Of a stretch of 64,000 nt of DNA, positions 40,492 to 52,239 are shown one piece after another. Where the stretch lies: NCBI RefSeq assembly GCF_010015445.1, contig NC_053134.1, forward strand, positions 14,914,629 to 14,978,628, written 5' to 3'. Within the stretch, counting starts at the first letter, position 1, and every line of letters begins with the position of its first letter. Source of the DNA: Perca fluviatilis (Eukaryota; Chordata; Actinopteri; Perciformes; Percidae). The notes under the pieces were generated by a model. It made no database searches. It had not been told where the DNA came from and saw only the letters and a list, made by a program, of their open reading frames with translations. Made by a program: the position numbers and the translations under genes.

Positions 40492-40551
<60 letters not shown>
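40304..40551 (+). repeat. Three CA microsatellite tracts
   Basis: CA tracts at about 40303-40349, 40444-40480 and 40495-40551. The last two are separated by a short ccctctactaacgcg spacer, and the sequence cctctactg recurs just after the third, so the last two may be a local duplication. Confidence 0.95.
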
Positions 40552-40554
<3 letters not shown>

Positions 40555-40671
40555 CTACTGCCCTGTATCGCACATGGAACCAACGCAAACTTAGACTCCA
40601 CACACAAACTTAAACAAATCTTTACCTGCTTTTGAATGTTCTGAATACAAATCTAGTATTTGTAAATTATA

Positions 40672-40745
40672 GTGTGGTCTAGACCTACTCTATCTGTCTG
40701 TGTCTTGATAACTCTTATGATTTAATACTATAAAATTAAGTTAGT
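40672..40745 (+). mobile_element. L2-like LINE 3'-tail fragment
   Basis: Reads gtgtggtctagacctactct and continues into a decayed taactcttatgatttaatac tail, matching the LINE tail at about 30910-30985. Confidence 0.7.
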
Positions 40746-40895
40746 AATGATACAAAAAACACTGAAGGACAAAAGTCTACTGACGCACACTACCAGGAGC
40801 CTATGGAAAATGACTTCAATCGCCCTCCTTTCTTTTCTATTTTACTTGATTTATTCAGGGAAGATTCACTGAGAGGAAGCCTCTCTTTTGCAGGA

Positions 40896-41038
<143 letters not shown>

Positions 41039-41809
41039 GCTGGAAAAAGTGCCACTAACAATTTTTAATGACCTGTAGGCAGAAAATACAAAAATAAAGT
41101 AGTGTAAGTGAGATGCCATATGACATGCAGTAGGTTTAGTCCAACAAACCTACATAAATAGAGGAACAAAAACCTCAAGCATGTGAATTAACAATGACAG
41201 TTGAGAAGAAAGCCTCCTTGTTTTTCCTCATTATCTGGTATCTATTATTACTTCAGGCTATGAAATCAGTATGGGGTAGTCACTACTTTAGTAGTTGTCC
41301 ATTTAATTAAATCTAATTATTTTCTTTAGGAAATCTCTGTGGTGGACTAGAGGATAACAGCCATTATGATTAAAGATCTTTGAGTTTGGCAACTCCCCTC
41401 TCCTCATGCACACAACAATCTACGGCATGACTGATTTCAACTAGAGATTGATTGGGCAAAAAAAATTATTATTACTTTTATAGCCTTAGATTTGGTCCTC
41501 ATGCTATCGCTCACTCCTTTAGTATCTCTTCAGCTCTCACATTTCTCTCCCACCACCTCTCCAATAAACATAGCCAGTAATGTCTCCCTCACTATGCTCG
41601 CTTCTGTCACTTTTTTTTTTCCCATATCTAAATGCCTCAGTCCACTCTCTCACACATTTTTCCCTGTGATTGTGCGTTATTTCAATAATATACATCTCCG
41701 GGAGTTGCATCACATCAGCAACCTAAATCTGGCGTGCAGTGACACACACATTGGAGGAAGACACCAGACTACTTGATGCAAGCCAGCCACCTGCAGATTC
41801 TCTACTCTG

Positions 41810-41812
<3 letters not shown>

Positions 41813-41897
<85 letters not shown>
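41813..41897 (+). repeat. (TG)n microsatellite
   Basis: Pure TG tract of about 42 units, forming the left side of the dispersed repeat at 41898-42075. Confidence 0.99.
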
Positions 41898-41898
<1 letters not shown>

Positions 41899-42075
41899 GA
41901 AGGCTTTGAAGCTCCCTGTTGGCAGCCTGCTGCATCCTCACACACCCACTATATGTGTGCAAATATACAAATCCAGGTACATTATTTTATAATACAAAGT
42001 AGACTTTTGTGTGGGCGCCTGCAGCCAAACCTTCAGTACAGTACTCATATCCACACGGACACATTTCTACAGGAC
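41898..42075 (+). repeat. Dispersed repeat, copy A, with core in one orientation
   Basis: After the TG tract comes a core (41902-41933, ggctttgaagctccctgttg and on to gcctgctgc), then a short CA stretch, then a region starting gtgtgcaaatatacaaatcc and including cttcagtacagtactcatat. The latter part matches copy B at 57762-57870 in the same orientation; the core matches copy B in the opposite orientation. Repeat class is unknown. Confidence 0.8.
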
Positions 42076-43289
42076 ACCTGCCATCCTTCATGCTCAGTGT
42101 TCCAGTATGATTTCCTGCATCACACTGTGCGACTGGAGCTGCAAATGCCATGAATTCCTTCGAAAAACACACACGCAGAGCTAAACTTACACACATTTTA
42201 GTGTTGTGAGATTCCCGAAACAGGCAGAGGACAGACACACACACAGTGAGAAAAATACAGCATTCACACCTGCCAGTGCATAAGAATTATGAGTCAGAGC
42301 AAGTCTGAGTTTACAGCAGGTATTCCCCCAGCATCAACCTCATTAGGCATATATTCCCATTGTTACACTTGTAAATGAGCCTCATGCATCATGCTAAAAG
42401 TCAGCAGACCTGCACACAAAGCGTTTAAATCTGTTGAATGAAAAACAACTTAGAAGCAAATTAGAGGCTAGAAACTAATTGAGCGTGCATGTTCTGGTTA
42501 GGAAATAAGTTTCGCTGGATGCGGGGACATATTTTTGAGACACACAGGGATGACAAATTTCCCCAGGGGCAGACAAAATCAATGCATGCTCACACATGGC
42601 TCAAGCATGCACTGCAAAGAGTGTGTGATACTGAGGCATCATCGGCTCTGCAGGCAACCACTTCAAATCCTCGTGTTTTGCATGTTACAGTATGTATTAG
42701 CATCAGAAAGAGTGTGTATGTGAGTGTGTGTCATGGAAATCCCTCAACACCTGTGCTGATCTCATAACTGAAACATCAGGTCTTTCAACATGAGTGAGCA
42801 AGTGATGTACTGCACACATACAAATTGTTACCGGATTTAATATATCATAATATCGACAGTTGCATCATGACAGAAATAAAGTAAATAAAGATGTGGTTAA
42901 CCAACCACATGCGGTTTAAACAGTTACGGATGACGACCATGTCCCAAGTATCTTCTCTTTGTTTTGCTGCTTAGCGCTGCCTCTACAGTAACTCTTTTCT
43001 ATTGGATAAACAGGGGAGGAAGGTTGTTGAAATTGAGTCCCTTGTCTTGTCTTGCCTTTCCTATTTCTCCATTGGTTGCATTTTACCATGTTTAAAATGT
43101 GCAAATCAATTTTGCACACTTAAACAATCAAAGTACAAAATCATATTTATATAACAGCAGTAAAAGGCAATCAACTGGGAAAAGGGCTGTGAGAAATGAA
43201 TATTTTAGATCAAAGGGGAATTTCATTGGTCTGAGGATTCTAGTGGAACAGCAAGAACAAAGGGAAATCTTAAGGTTTATTCTCTATAC

Positions 43290-43600
43290 AAATGGTCAGG
43301 AGACATCTCACCAGGAGACCGTCTGCTCAAGACACTAGTACTTGCATACAGGGCTACGAACGGATCAGCCCCAGCTTAGATTCAGGACATGGTCAAACCC
43401 TGTACCCCAACCCGCCCACTCCGCTCTGCATCAGCCAACCTGCTGGCTGTCTAACTAATCAACTAACCCTCAACAAAATCCTGACTGATTGCTGTCCTGG
43501 CTCCTAAACGGTGGATTGAGCTCCCTATTGACATCAGGACGGCCTAAAGCCTAACCTTTTTCCGACGAAGGCTAAAAACACATTTCTGCACCTCAGATAA
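43290..43600 (+). pseudogene. Decayed LINE ORF2 C-terminal fragment
   Basis: From about 43326 the plus strand reads a decayed frame with LKTLVLAYRATNGSAP, then a stop, IQDMVKP, TRPLRSASANLLA, and further on, after frameshifts, WIELPIDIRTA and a RRLKT-like end. This is the C-terminal part found after the reverse-transcriptase domain in fish L2/Rex-type LINEs. It contains several stop codons and is not functional. It is a different subfamily from the L2 at 47648-50897, whose equivalent segment reads YISDLLHSY and PLRSSNQGLL. Confidence 0.75.
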
Positions 43601-44329
43601 AATAAAATGGTAGAATCTAATTGTAATATGTATGGTTTAACGAAGTCTCCTGTCTGAGATTCTTGACCATTTGTCTCTTTTGTGGATTCCAGTTTTAATG
43701 AAGATGTGTTGGCAGATTCGGGGGAGAACACTCTTCGTTTTCTTCCCATGCTGCACGTGATAAACGATCGGATTCATTACATTGGCTACTCTGTGATTTC
43801 TTAAGAGAACAAGAGAGTTCTTCTATGTTGAATTTCAACGACGGGGGGGGGGGATCGGATGTAAATATAAGATGGTAGTTATATGCCTTTTGATGCTATC
43901 ATATTTTGTGCTTGATTCCATACTTTGATTGTTCTTCAGTGATTTTGTGAATAGTGTTGTGAGTCCTTATGAAACAGAAAATATCTGCACCTGGATGTGA
44001 AAGATGTGAAAGTCTTTTGCGCACCAATATGCACATAAATGGAAAGCAATCATTAAAAACATGAGTTAAAGTACATGCTTGTATCGGACTGGAATATTTT
44101 ATACAATACCACAAATATGGTCTCCCAAATTACCATAGAGTTGAATCAATAACTGACATTCTCAAAATAAATGTAACATTAATTCTCAGATTCTGATTTT
44201 GGCTTAAATGCAGGTTGGACCCATCCAACAGCTTAGGGGGATTTTGTGTGCTAATGCGGTGTTGCCTTTGTTTTATATACAACCGAGTGATTGAGTGATG
44301 GATGTGTATGGGAGTTTGGGGACATGACC

Positions 44330-44760
44330 TGCTCTTTAAAGGGGTGATAGAATGATTATATAGGGTATTTCACGCTGTTGCTTATGGTCTCCTAATGGGG
44401 TATGTAACATTGGTTGGGCTGAAAATGGCCTGGTTGATATTTTATTGGCCCTTATGCATCCCTGTGTTTTGGCCCTATTTGTAACAAGAGCTTTTCTTCC
44501 AAATATGGTATGGTCATGAATATTTAGATGAGCTGCGCGCTGCTTGGTTGAGCCTTATCCCCATACACACACGTAGAGACGCGCGCTGATTGGTAGAGCA
44601 AATCGCCATACACGCTCGCAATACAATGTTTCATCATCGTTAGAGATGAGTCTTGTAATGTTTGCGTGTGGTGTGTACCTGCAGACGAGAGCGATTGTTG
44701 GATGTGAAAGGTTTGAAGAAGAGAAATAAACATGGTATGGGGGGGGGGGGGGGGGGGGGG
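44330..44760 (+). repeat. Dispersed repeat fragment ending in a 22-base G run
   Basis: The start aaaggggtgatagaatgatt resembles a repeat I recall as common in teleost genomes; the class is unknown to me. The segment ends at 44739-44760 in 22 consecutive G on the plus strand, followed by T-rich sequence. Confidence 0.5.
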
Positions 44761-46611
44761 TGTTTTTGAAAAAAATGTAACGAATCAGGGGTCAAAGTCT
44801 TTGTCCAGCACTTGTATTGTAGAGTTAGAGGGGGTTAATGGTGTAAAAAGTGGGACACAAGTCTGCAAGATCTGCTTAGAAAGTTATCATGGGGCTATTT
44901 TAATCGACTATTCCCTCCCCCGAGCAGCAACAATCATAACTCAGAATCATCGTCTGGAGTAATGTCCTGCTCTTCATTTTGTTTGGGAAAGTTTACACAT
45001 TAGCTTTATGCTCAGTCTTTTGGTAGTATATCATGGATATAGCCTTTGTGTTTATATTTAGGACCCTCTCACTGGGTTCTTCTTTTAAGAAGATTAAAAG
45101 TCAGCTGGAGACAGAGTTTACATCCCACTAACAGAGTTTTAGCGTTAGAATTAGCTCATGTTTGCCAAATGCATCTGTTAAATCTGATAGCTACAGTCAT
45201 AATTTTAGCTGACAAAATCCAGATTGGTTGGCTAGTTATGATAAGCCTGCTTTTGCTTACGTCTGACTGGAGTTAAAGACCCATTGTTTCAAAAATGACT
45301 GCAAGTCTTGAGGTGTAATGTGATTCTCACTTTTCTTATATCATGCATGCCAGTAGCTGCTTTTTGCTCCTGTGTTCTAAAAATGTCTCTGTAGCCGTGT
45401 TAAAACCTCTGAATGTTTACAGTACTGCTGATTAAAGTGATTGTAATTTTGAGAATCAAACAGCGTGTCGCCACAACGGTCCCTGCGCCTTCACGGAGTA
45501 GGGAAAAGCACAAATGTATTCTGACATTTCAACAATTGTTTCAGGGTTGAAACAACAGTGCAGCAGATGGTGAGACATTACACTCATCTATTTCTCGTGC
45601 TTCCAAGCATCACTAAATGGCCATTAAGGCAGGCCCACCAACAGGTTAACATCGTCAAATAAAAAGGGACTAGTGCAAACAGTAGCTGTGCTGTTGATAT
45701 AAGAGGTGACTGATTTCAAATGACAGAAAAGTGACAGTAAATTGAAAGTAATTTCAGGAAAACTTCAACCGAGTTTGGTAAAAACAAAAACATTGCCACT
45801 AAAGATCATCATCTTGAGTCACATTTCTTGGCTATGAAGTGGTTTAATTCAATCAAAAAGAATGCTTTTATAAAAGAGGAAGCCATTATACTTATGTACG
45901 CAAGCAAACTTTATTCCATATTAAGTTGTATAACGGTCAATTGCTGAAGAGCAGTATGAGCTTAAACAGATTTAAGGGGATTGTGCTCTGAAAAACAGCT
46001 GCAGCATTACAATTGAAATAAATCACCTGCTTGTGCCTTTAAAGAAAAGGCTAAGGGAAAAGGATACAATTTTTCCACAAAGTTTGGACCGGTCTTTCTA
46101 TTCTGCCCGCCGGGGAAAGCGCAAGCAGGAGTGGTGGAGGACCAGCTCATTATCTGTACCATATGGTCTCGAGGGAAGCAGTATCATTTTATTTTTAGGG
46201 AAGAACACACTCAAGCTCGCACATGCACAAACCCGCTGAGAGGAAGCAATACCATTTCCGAATACCCCGTGCCTTCCAATCCACCTCCCCCTTCACACAT
46301 ACTGACTCACAAGTCTTTACATGTGTGCGCACACACACATTTGCCTATCAAATTTACACACAAACCCATAAAGTACAACAATGAGACATGATATTTACAA
46401 CTAATTCAGACTACAACTGACAAAGATCAGTGCTTCACCTGAGTGACGTTTTGAGCTGTGTTGTCACTTTAACAAACTCATTGTGTGACTCATCGGTTGC
46501 TGCATTAGCATGCAGGTAATGCATTGGGCTCTGACTTAGTGCATTCACTGGTTTTGTGTAGGAAGATGTATTTTACAACATGATTAACTTGCGTGGGCCC
46601 GTTGCAATATC

Positions 46612-47376
46612 AAGCCCCGTTTTCACCTGGTAGTAAGATCTGATCTGAGTGATCGGCTCACAAGTAGACAGCTCTAAGTACAGCTGAAAACACCCTCAGG
46701 ACGCATTGAGGACTCATTGAGATCCGATCGCATAACCCACATTTGGAGGTGGTTTGAGCCGCATGTGTCCATATTTTAATAGTAGTGAGAAATGGACGTT
46801 GTCCTGTGTCCAAACCTCCCCGGCGCCAGTCCCCCCTGGCGCAAGTCGCCCCTGATGAGGCTAAGAGCCCACAAAAGCGGAGCCCGCGAAAGGAGAACCC
46901 AAAGCATGATGGCGGCGAGGCAAAAGTCAGGAAATTTGACCAAGTGCAAGGTCCAAAAGACCGCCTACTCAACTGTAAATGGAACTACGCGCTCATTCAA
47001 AGTATTTATCATGTCACAGAAACCACTGTGAGTGAATCGCGTGCTTGGGAGTTTATTAACATATACTGTTAGTGATGACGTGTGATGAAACATAAAATAA
47101 AGCAGTTAGGATAGAATATAAACTAAACTTTAAACCAGAGATTCCGTTAGAAGCTACAAACGTAATGAGAGCTGAACACAGAAACTTTTAAACACGCGTC
47201 TCTCCTGCACAAGTCCTGCAGCCCGTCTGTAGATCTTATGTCGTCACCCTTTTATACAGAGTAGGATACAGTCTGTGTTCGGCCCACAGACAGGCTTTTT
47301 CATTTTTCACTTGATTTATGTGAAAGTACTTGTGATCCAGATGTTAAAACCAGGTCACAACAGCCTCGTAGATACT
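46612..47376. mobile_element. Non-autonomous DNA transposon (MITE, copy 2) carrying a 143-bp insert
   Basis: Left end GCCCCGTTTTCACCTGG and the inverse of the right end (GGCTGTTGTGACCTGG, near 47374), followed in both by gatc-acaagt words, suggest inverted termini. Similar sequence is at 196-480. At 46808-46957 it contains a 150-bp copy of part of the Helentron-like repeat at 47849-47998, and MITE homology to copy 1 resumes after it (ctactcaactg ... gaac ... aaagtatttatcatgtcac). No target duplication of the MITE itself was found. Confidence 0.65.
46808..46957 (+). repeat. 150-bp local duplication of 47849-47998
   Basis: Base-by-base reading shows 149 of 150 positions identical to 47849-47998, exactly 1,041 bp away and in the same orientation. 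Both ends are GTCCAAA, so the net addition to the MITE is 143 bp plus a 7-bp direct repeat. Confidence 0.97.
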
Positions 47377-47821
47377 GGCATATGAATGGAGCTAGCAGTC
47401 TGCCATTATGCTGTTAATGTGTCTAACTGTGAAACCAGCAGCACACAGACTTAATGCACTAATGCATTGTTGGCTAATAGAAAGAGCTACTGCTGAAATC
47501 ACACACTCTCAACAGCCTATTAATATAATTGGGTGGGAGGGAGGAGGAATGGGGGACGGAAGGAAGGAGGGGAAGAATAAAGGGCGAGATGGAGAGAGGA
47601 TAAAGTGGGACGGAGGGATGATATTAATTTAATTTGTGGGTGGGAGTAATAATAAGTTTATTTGATATAGCACCTTTCACAGACAAAGTCACAAATTGCT
47701 TCACATGATAAACATTTGTACAAAACATAGTAAGTTCTAAAACTAAAAATACTAAAAGACTAAAAACAATCATTAAAAGACACCAAAAAAATTACATACA
47801 TGAATCAAAAGCAAATTTAAA

Positions 47822-49248
47822 CTAGAACTGCAAGCAGTTATGAACGGGGTCCAAGCCTCCCCGGCGCCAGTCCCCCCTGGCGCAAGTCGCCCCTGATGAG
47901 GCTAAGAGCCCACAAAAGCGGAGCCCGCGAAAGGAGAACCCAAAGCATGATGGCGGCGAGGCAAAAGTCAGGAAATTTGACCAAGTGCAAGGTCCAAAGT
48001 CTGTAGTGAATTGCAATTGCAAATTTCCTCTTCATCGCATAAAAGGCCAAAACACTTCTACCTCAATTATAGCGCCCCCTAAAGGGCGATCATCACCAAA
48101 TCTGGTGGAGAGCCGCAGAGTGGCATGTCCAACAATAATCTCAAGTTTTGTGATGATAGCATTTACTGCAGCAGAGATATTTCATTGCAAATTATTCCCA
48201 TTTAAGTGCATTGACTTATTTGCCAAAAGGCCTCTACATTCATTATAGCGCCCCCTAACGGCCGATTTTCACCAAATTTGGTAGGGAGGCTTGGAGTGGG
48301 ATGTCGAACAACAATACCAAGTTTTGCTCCGACACCTATTAATTTGGCCAAGATATGCTAACGTTCGTGTTTTGTGGCTAGCTACGAAAATTAGTTTGCT
48401 TGTAAATTGCGAATGGTGTAACGTAGCAAAATTCTTTTGATAACTTTAGGTCAGGTTAGTGTAAGTGGTGAATCCAAACCTCTTTGACGAATCAGTACCC
48501 CACCATAGGCGTGGCCTCAGGAGTGGGCCGAGATGGTACACTCAAAATTTCGTAAAAATCGGATGAGCCGTTCATGAGATATAAACATTTTGTACTTGTA
48601 GCGCCCCCTAGGGGCCAATTTTTGTGAAACTGGTTGGGGAGCCTTAGAGGGTCATGCCAAACAAGATTCTAAAGACTCGCGATGATACCCTTTATTTTGG
48701 CCGAGATATGCCAATGTTTGTGTCTTCGTAGCTAGCTACACAAATTTGGTTGTGCGTAATTCACGAAAATTTTCATCCAACAAAAATTCTTTTGATAACT
48801 TTTTGTCAGGTCGGTCTGGAGAGGCTACGTACCAAATTTCATGCAGATTGGTAGCACGGTCTAGGAGGAGTACGAAAAAGCAGGTTTGCGATAAATCGCG
48901 ATTTTTCACGCATAAAAGTCTAGGCGGAAATGGGCGTGGCCTATACCACGTGATTCAGCTGGATCCAGTGAACGCATAGATGTATGGTTTTTGAATGTTG
49001 GGTGTACGGTGTGGGAGTTATAAGGCCAAACGCGTTTTTTCTGCTATAGCGCCACCTAGTGGCTGAATTTTTTTGTCCGAGGTCCTTGCAGTGATCTGGA
49101 CCAGTCCTGAAAACGGCACCCCCCCACCATGTACGGTTTAGGCTGTAGAATGTGTTTTATCGGCGGAAGAATAATAGGAAACCTTAGGAAAGCAATAGGG
49201 TTCCACAGCCCTGCTGTGCGAACTCCAGCCTCGGGCTTGGACCACTAA
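47822..49248 (-). mobile_element. Helitron/Helentron-like repeat with internal ~355-bp units
   Basis: On the minus strand the 3' end is a small hairpin (AACTGC-TT-GCAGTT) followed by CTAG and then host T. The 5' end lies near 49248 with TTAGTGGTCCAAG, and GGTCCAAG recurs inverted near the 3' end (47848-47855). The element sits between TT dinucleotides in the LINE without a longer duplication, as in Helentron-type insertions. Two tandem degenerate units of about 355 bp (48248-48600 and 48601-48955) share attcttttgataactttt-like and agatatgc-aacgtt words. Four boxes of the type tagcgccccctaNNggc occur. There is no coding region. Class is inferred; the insertion itself is well supported because the LINE frame resumes across it. 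Confidence 0.7.
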
Positions 49249-50897
49249 CAAGTGCGTCTTCAGCTGCTTTTTAAAAGCTTCAACAGAGACTGCAGAACGT
49301 AAGACAATAGGAAGGGAATTCCACAGGTTTGGAGCCACCGCTTCAAAGGAACGGTCACCTCTAGTTTTTAAACGGGTGCGTGGGACAACCAGTAATCCCT
49401 GGTTAGAAGACCTGAGGGGCCTGTTCGTAGTGTACGAATGGAGCAGGTCGGAGATATACACAGGAGCCTGACCATGCAAAGCGTTATAAGTCAGAACCAA
49501 AACTTTAAATTTGATCCTGAAATTAATCGGAAGCCAATGTAATGAGTATAAAATCGGAGTGATATGCGACATCCTGCTAGACCTGGTCAGCAGCCTTGCA
49601 GCAGAATTCTGGACTAGTTGTAGACGGTCCTGGGACGATTTGCTGAGACAGGTGAAAATAGAGTTGCAGTAATCAAGCCGAGATGAAATAAAAGCATGAA
49701 TGATCATCTCAAGCTCAGAATGTGAAACAGCTCCTCTAAGTTTGGCAATGTTTCTTAATTGAAAGAAACATGTGCGGGATAGAGATTTAATAATGATGAT
49801 CCAAGTACATGTTATTATCAAATATTACACCAAGATTTTTCAGTTTGGACTGAACAGCTGAGGACAAGGAGCCCAGCAGCTGACTAATCTTGGAAGCTAA
49901 AGTGTCCGGAGCAACAATAAGGACTTCGGTCTTATTTTCATTGAGCTGTAGAAAGTTGTTAGCGAGCCAATCCTTGATCGAATTGAAACATTTAAACAAT
50001 TTCAACACTTTATCAGTGTCCTCTGGCTCAAAAGAGACATACAGCTGGATGTCATCTGCATAGAAGTGATAAGAAATATCTCCAACTTGGCTAATTATAT
50101 GTCCCAGGGGGAGCATGTACAATGCAAATAAAAGCGGACCTAACACAGAACCCTGCGGCCCCCCACAGGAAAGGGCCGCAGTTTCTGAGGAATAGGGACC
50201 AAGAGACACAGAAAAACTTCTATCTGATAGATAGGAGGTGAACCAATCCAGGGCGCTTCCTGAGATACCAACCCAATGCTTAAGTCTTTCAAGCATGATG
50301 TTATGATCCACTGTATCGAAAGCGGCACTAAGATCCAGCAGCACCAAAACAGAGCATTGACCCTTGTCAGAGGACATTAATAAATCGTTGGACACTCTAA
50401 GAAGAGTGGTTTCAGTTGAGTGTTTGACGGAAACCAGATTGAAATTTGTCTACAATGTTGTGTGCATTCAGGACAGCAGTGAGCTGTTTCGCAACAACTT
50501 TTTCTAAAATTTTGGAGATAAAAGGCATTTTTGAAATTGGCCTATAATTTGCCGGAAGGGATATATCCATGTTGGTTTTCTTAAGAAGTGGCTGAACACT
50601 TGTTTAAAATATGAAGGGACACAACCAGATTGCAGAGAGCTGTTGAGTATAGCTAGAACCCAAGTACTCACGGACCCAACAACATTTTTAAATAATGAAG
50701 TTGGTATAATATCTCCTGGGCTCAAGGAAGATTTCATACCGCTAACCAGATCAGTGAGTTCTTGTAGCGAAATTAGAGCAAAATGGTTCATGATTGGTGG
50801 CTGGATTGAGTGAGCCGAAAGTGGAGTAATCGAAGGGATAATGCCATTTCTGACATCACTGATTTTCTTTACAAAGACTGTAGACTGGGACAAGAAT
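49244..50897 (-). pseudogene. L2 LINE reverse-transcriptase ORF2 remnant
   Basis: Order on the minus strand: 50504-50893 has the upstream part with SSLSPGDIIPTSLFKNV; 50395-49787 has the polymerase with [34 protein letters not shown] and the catalytic [10 protein letters not shown]; 49821-49244 has the C-terminal part with FQLRNIAKLRG, FISSRLDYCNS and LHWLPINFRIKFKVLVL. The pieces are joined by frameshifts near 50560, near 50430 and near 49810. GGPQGS carries Gly where Val is usual (CGVPQGS). Catalytic YADD is intact, but the broken frame and lack of an endonuclease make it non-functional. Confidence 0.9.
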
Positions 50898-52239
50898 GTG
50901 AGGAAGGGAGAAAGAGGGATAAAGACAATGAGGAATGGTGGAGTGAGGCAGTGAAAGATGTTTAGTACAGAGAAATAACACTGAGATCAATATAGCATAT
51001 CAATAATGTGAAGCAAATAAGTAAAGGAAGGGATGAATGGAGGGAGGGGGAGTGAGAAAGGATGAAATGGATGGGAAGACAGACTGAGAATTTTAATCAT
51101 GAATGGTTTGATAAAACGAAGGAGAAAAGTTTTGAGGGACAGATGTGTTCTTAGTCGACTGATTGGGCAAGGAAAAAAAAAATCCAACTTTGTTTGGCAA
51201 GCATACAGTTCTGTAAGCAAAATCATCTTTGAATCCCCCAAAAAATTATACATAGAATTTGAAATACAGTGAAAAATGAGGAATTAAAGCTGAAGGCTGG
51301 CTCATTAGTTACAGATCCGCAGGCTCGGTATACGCAGCAAGCAATTCTCAAAACCCTTGGCTTCAGTAACATTCAAACCACGCAAGTGTGTCTATAAAAA
51401 ATAAACTTAAATCACATTGTATAAGAATTTTATCAGATGTGATGTTGACTTCATCTCTCCCTATGCAAAAGTCGGATTAAAATGCAATGCAGCAATAGAT
51501 GTGAAGCCAGAGACGTTTGGAAAGTGGACAGTGGGACCAACTCTCTTAGTCTTTCCATGAGCCTTACTGCTCAGCATCGGCTCCTATTCACTCCACACAA
51601 GCTTTTTCATCAGTAAAGTACTTTCAGCCAACCATCAATTGGCTTATTGGATTCAGCTGATTCAATCTAAACCCAGTTCACCAAAGCTTTTATATTTTGT
51701 ATCCCACACTCTACTTGCTGGGACATTTTGACACAGAAGGGGTGCATCTTAAGTTTCCAGCAGCAGCAAGTACTTTTGTTGGAATGAACAGAGCAGGACA
51801 TGGTTGGTTATAGCTAAGCCTGATACAATTTCTGTCAGAAAAGACAAAAATAGCATCATCCACAAAAACAACTTATTTGCGAGAAAACTTTAGAGAAAAA
51901 AAAAAGTTGTCCGAGTTCTTGCAACCCTATACCTTTGCCACCTTTGGTTAAGTGTACTGTAAGTGCATACAAAACTCAAGCAATTGGGGCTTGTCACCAA
52001 ATATGGTAGAATGCCAATTAACAAGAAAACTGGAATTACTTAGAATTAGATAAAACGTGTAATGAAGAGTAATTAAAGAAACCATTTTTTTGTGAAACGT
52101 GGATGCCCTACACACATCTTCAACTCTGCAACACAAAAGATCTATACACTCACCACAGTTTGAAGGTGAGCATCCAAGATTAGTATCTTACCAAATAAGA
52201 AATATGGACAGAATCTTCACTTCTATTCCTGTATTATGG

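Larger units (their letters stand above)
47648..50897 (-). mobile_element. 5'-truncated L2-type LINE, interrupted by a Helentron-like repeat
   Basis: Read on the minus strand, the element runs from about 50897 to a 3' tail ending in tgctatatcaaataaactta and TTATTA repeats near 47648. Coding parts are described in a separate entry. The last nine codons and stop lie at 47792-47821, separated from the rest by the insert at 47822-49248. The frame continues in phase once the insert is set aside. The 5' part of the LINE (endonuclease) is missing, as is usual for LINE copies. The clade call rests on the [13 protein letters not shown] and [10 protein letters not shown] motifs, typical of fish L2. Confidence 0.88.

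Noticed and set aside
41987..42244. Minus-strand 85-residue Cys-rich frame that could look like a small secreted protein
   Set aside because: Its C-terminal part lies over a dispersed repeat also present at 57762-57870, there is no splice or signal context, and the corresponding frame is not kept in the other copy.
47408..47632. Gly-rich plus-strand frame with GRKEGKNKGRDGERIKW
   Set aside because: Arises from G/A-rich simple sequence near the 3' edge of the LINE; no family match.
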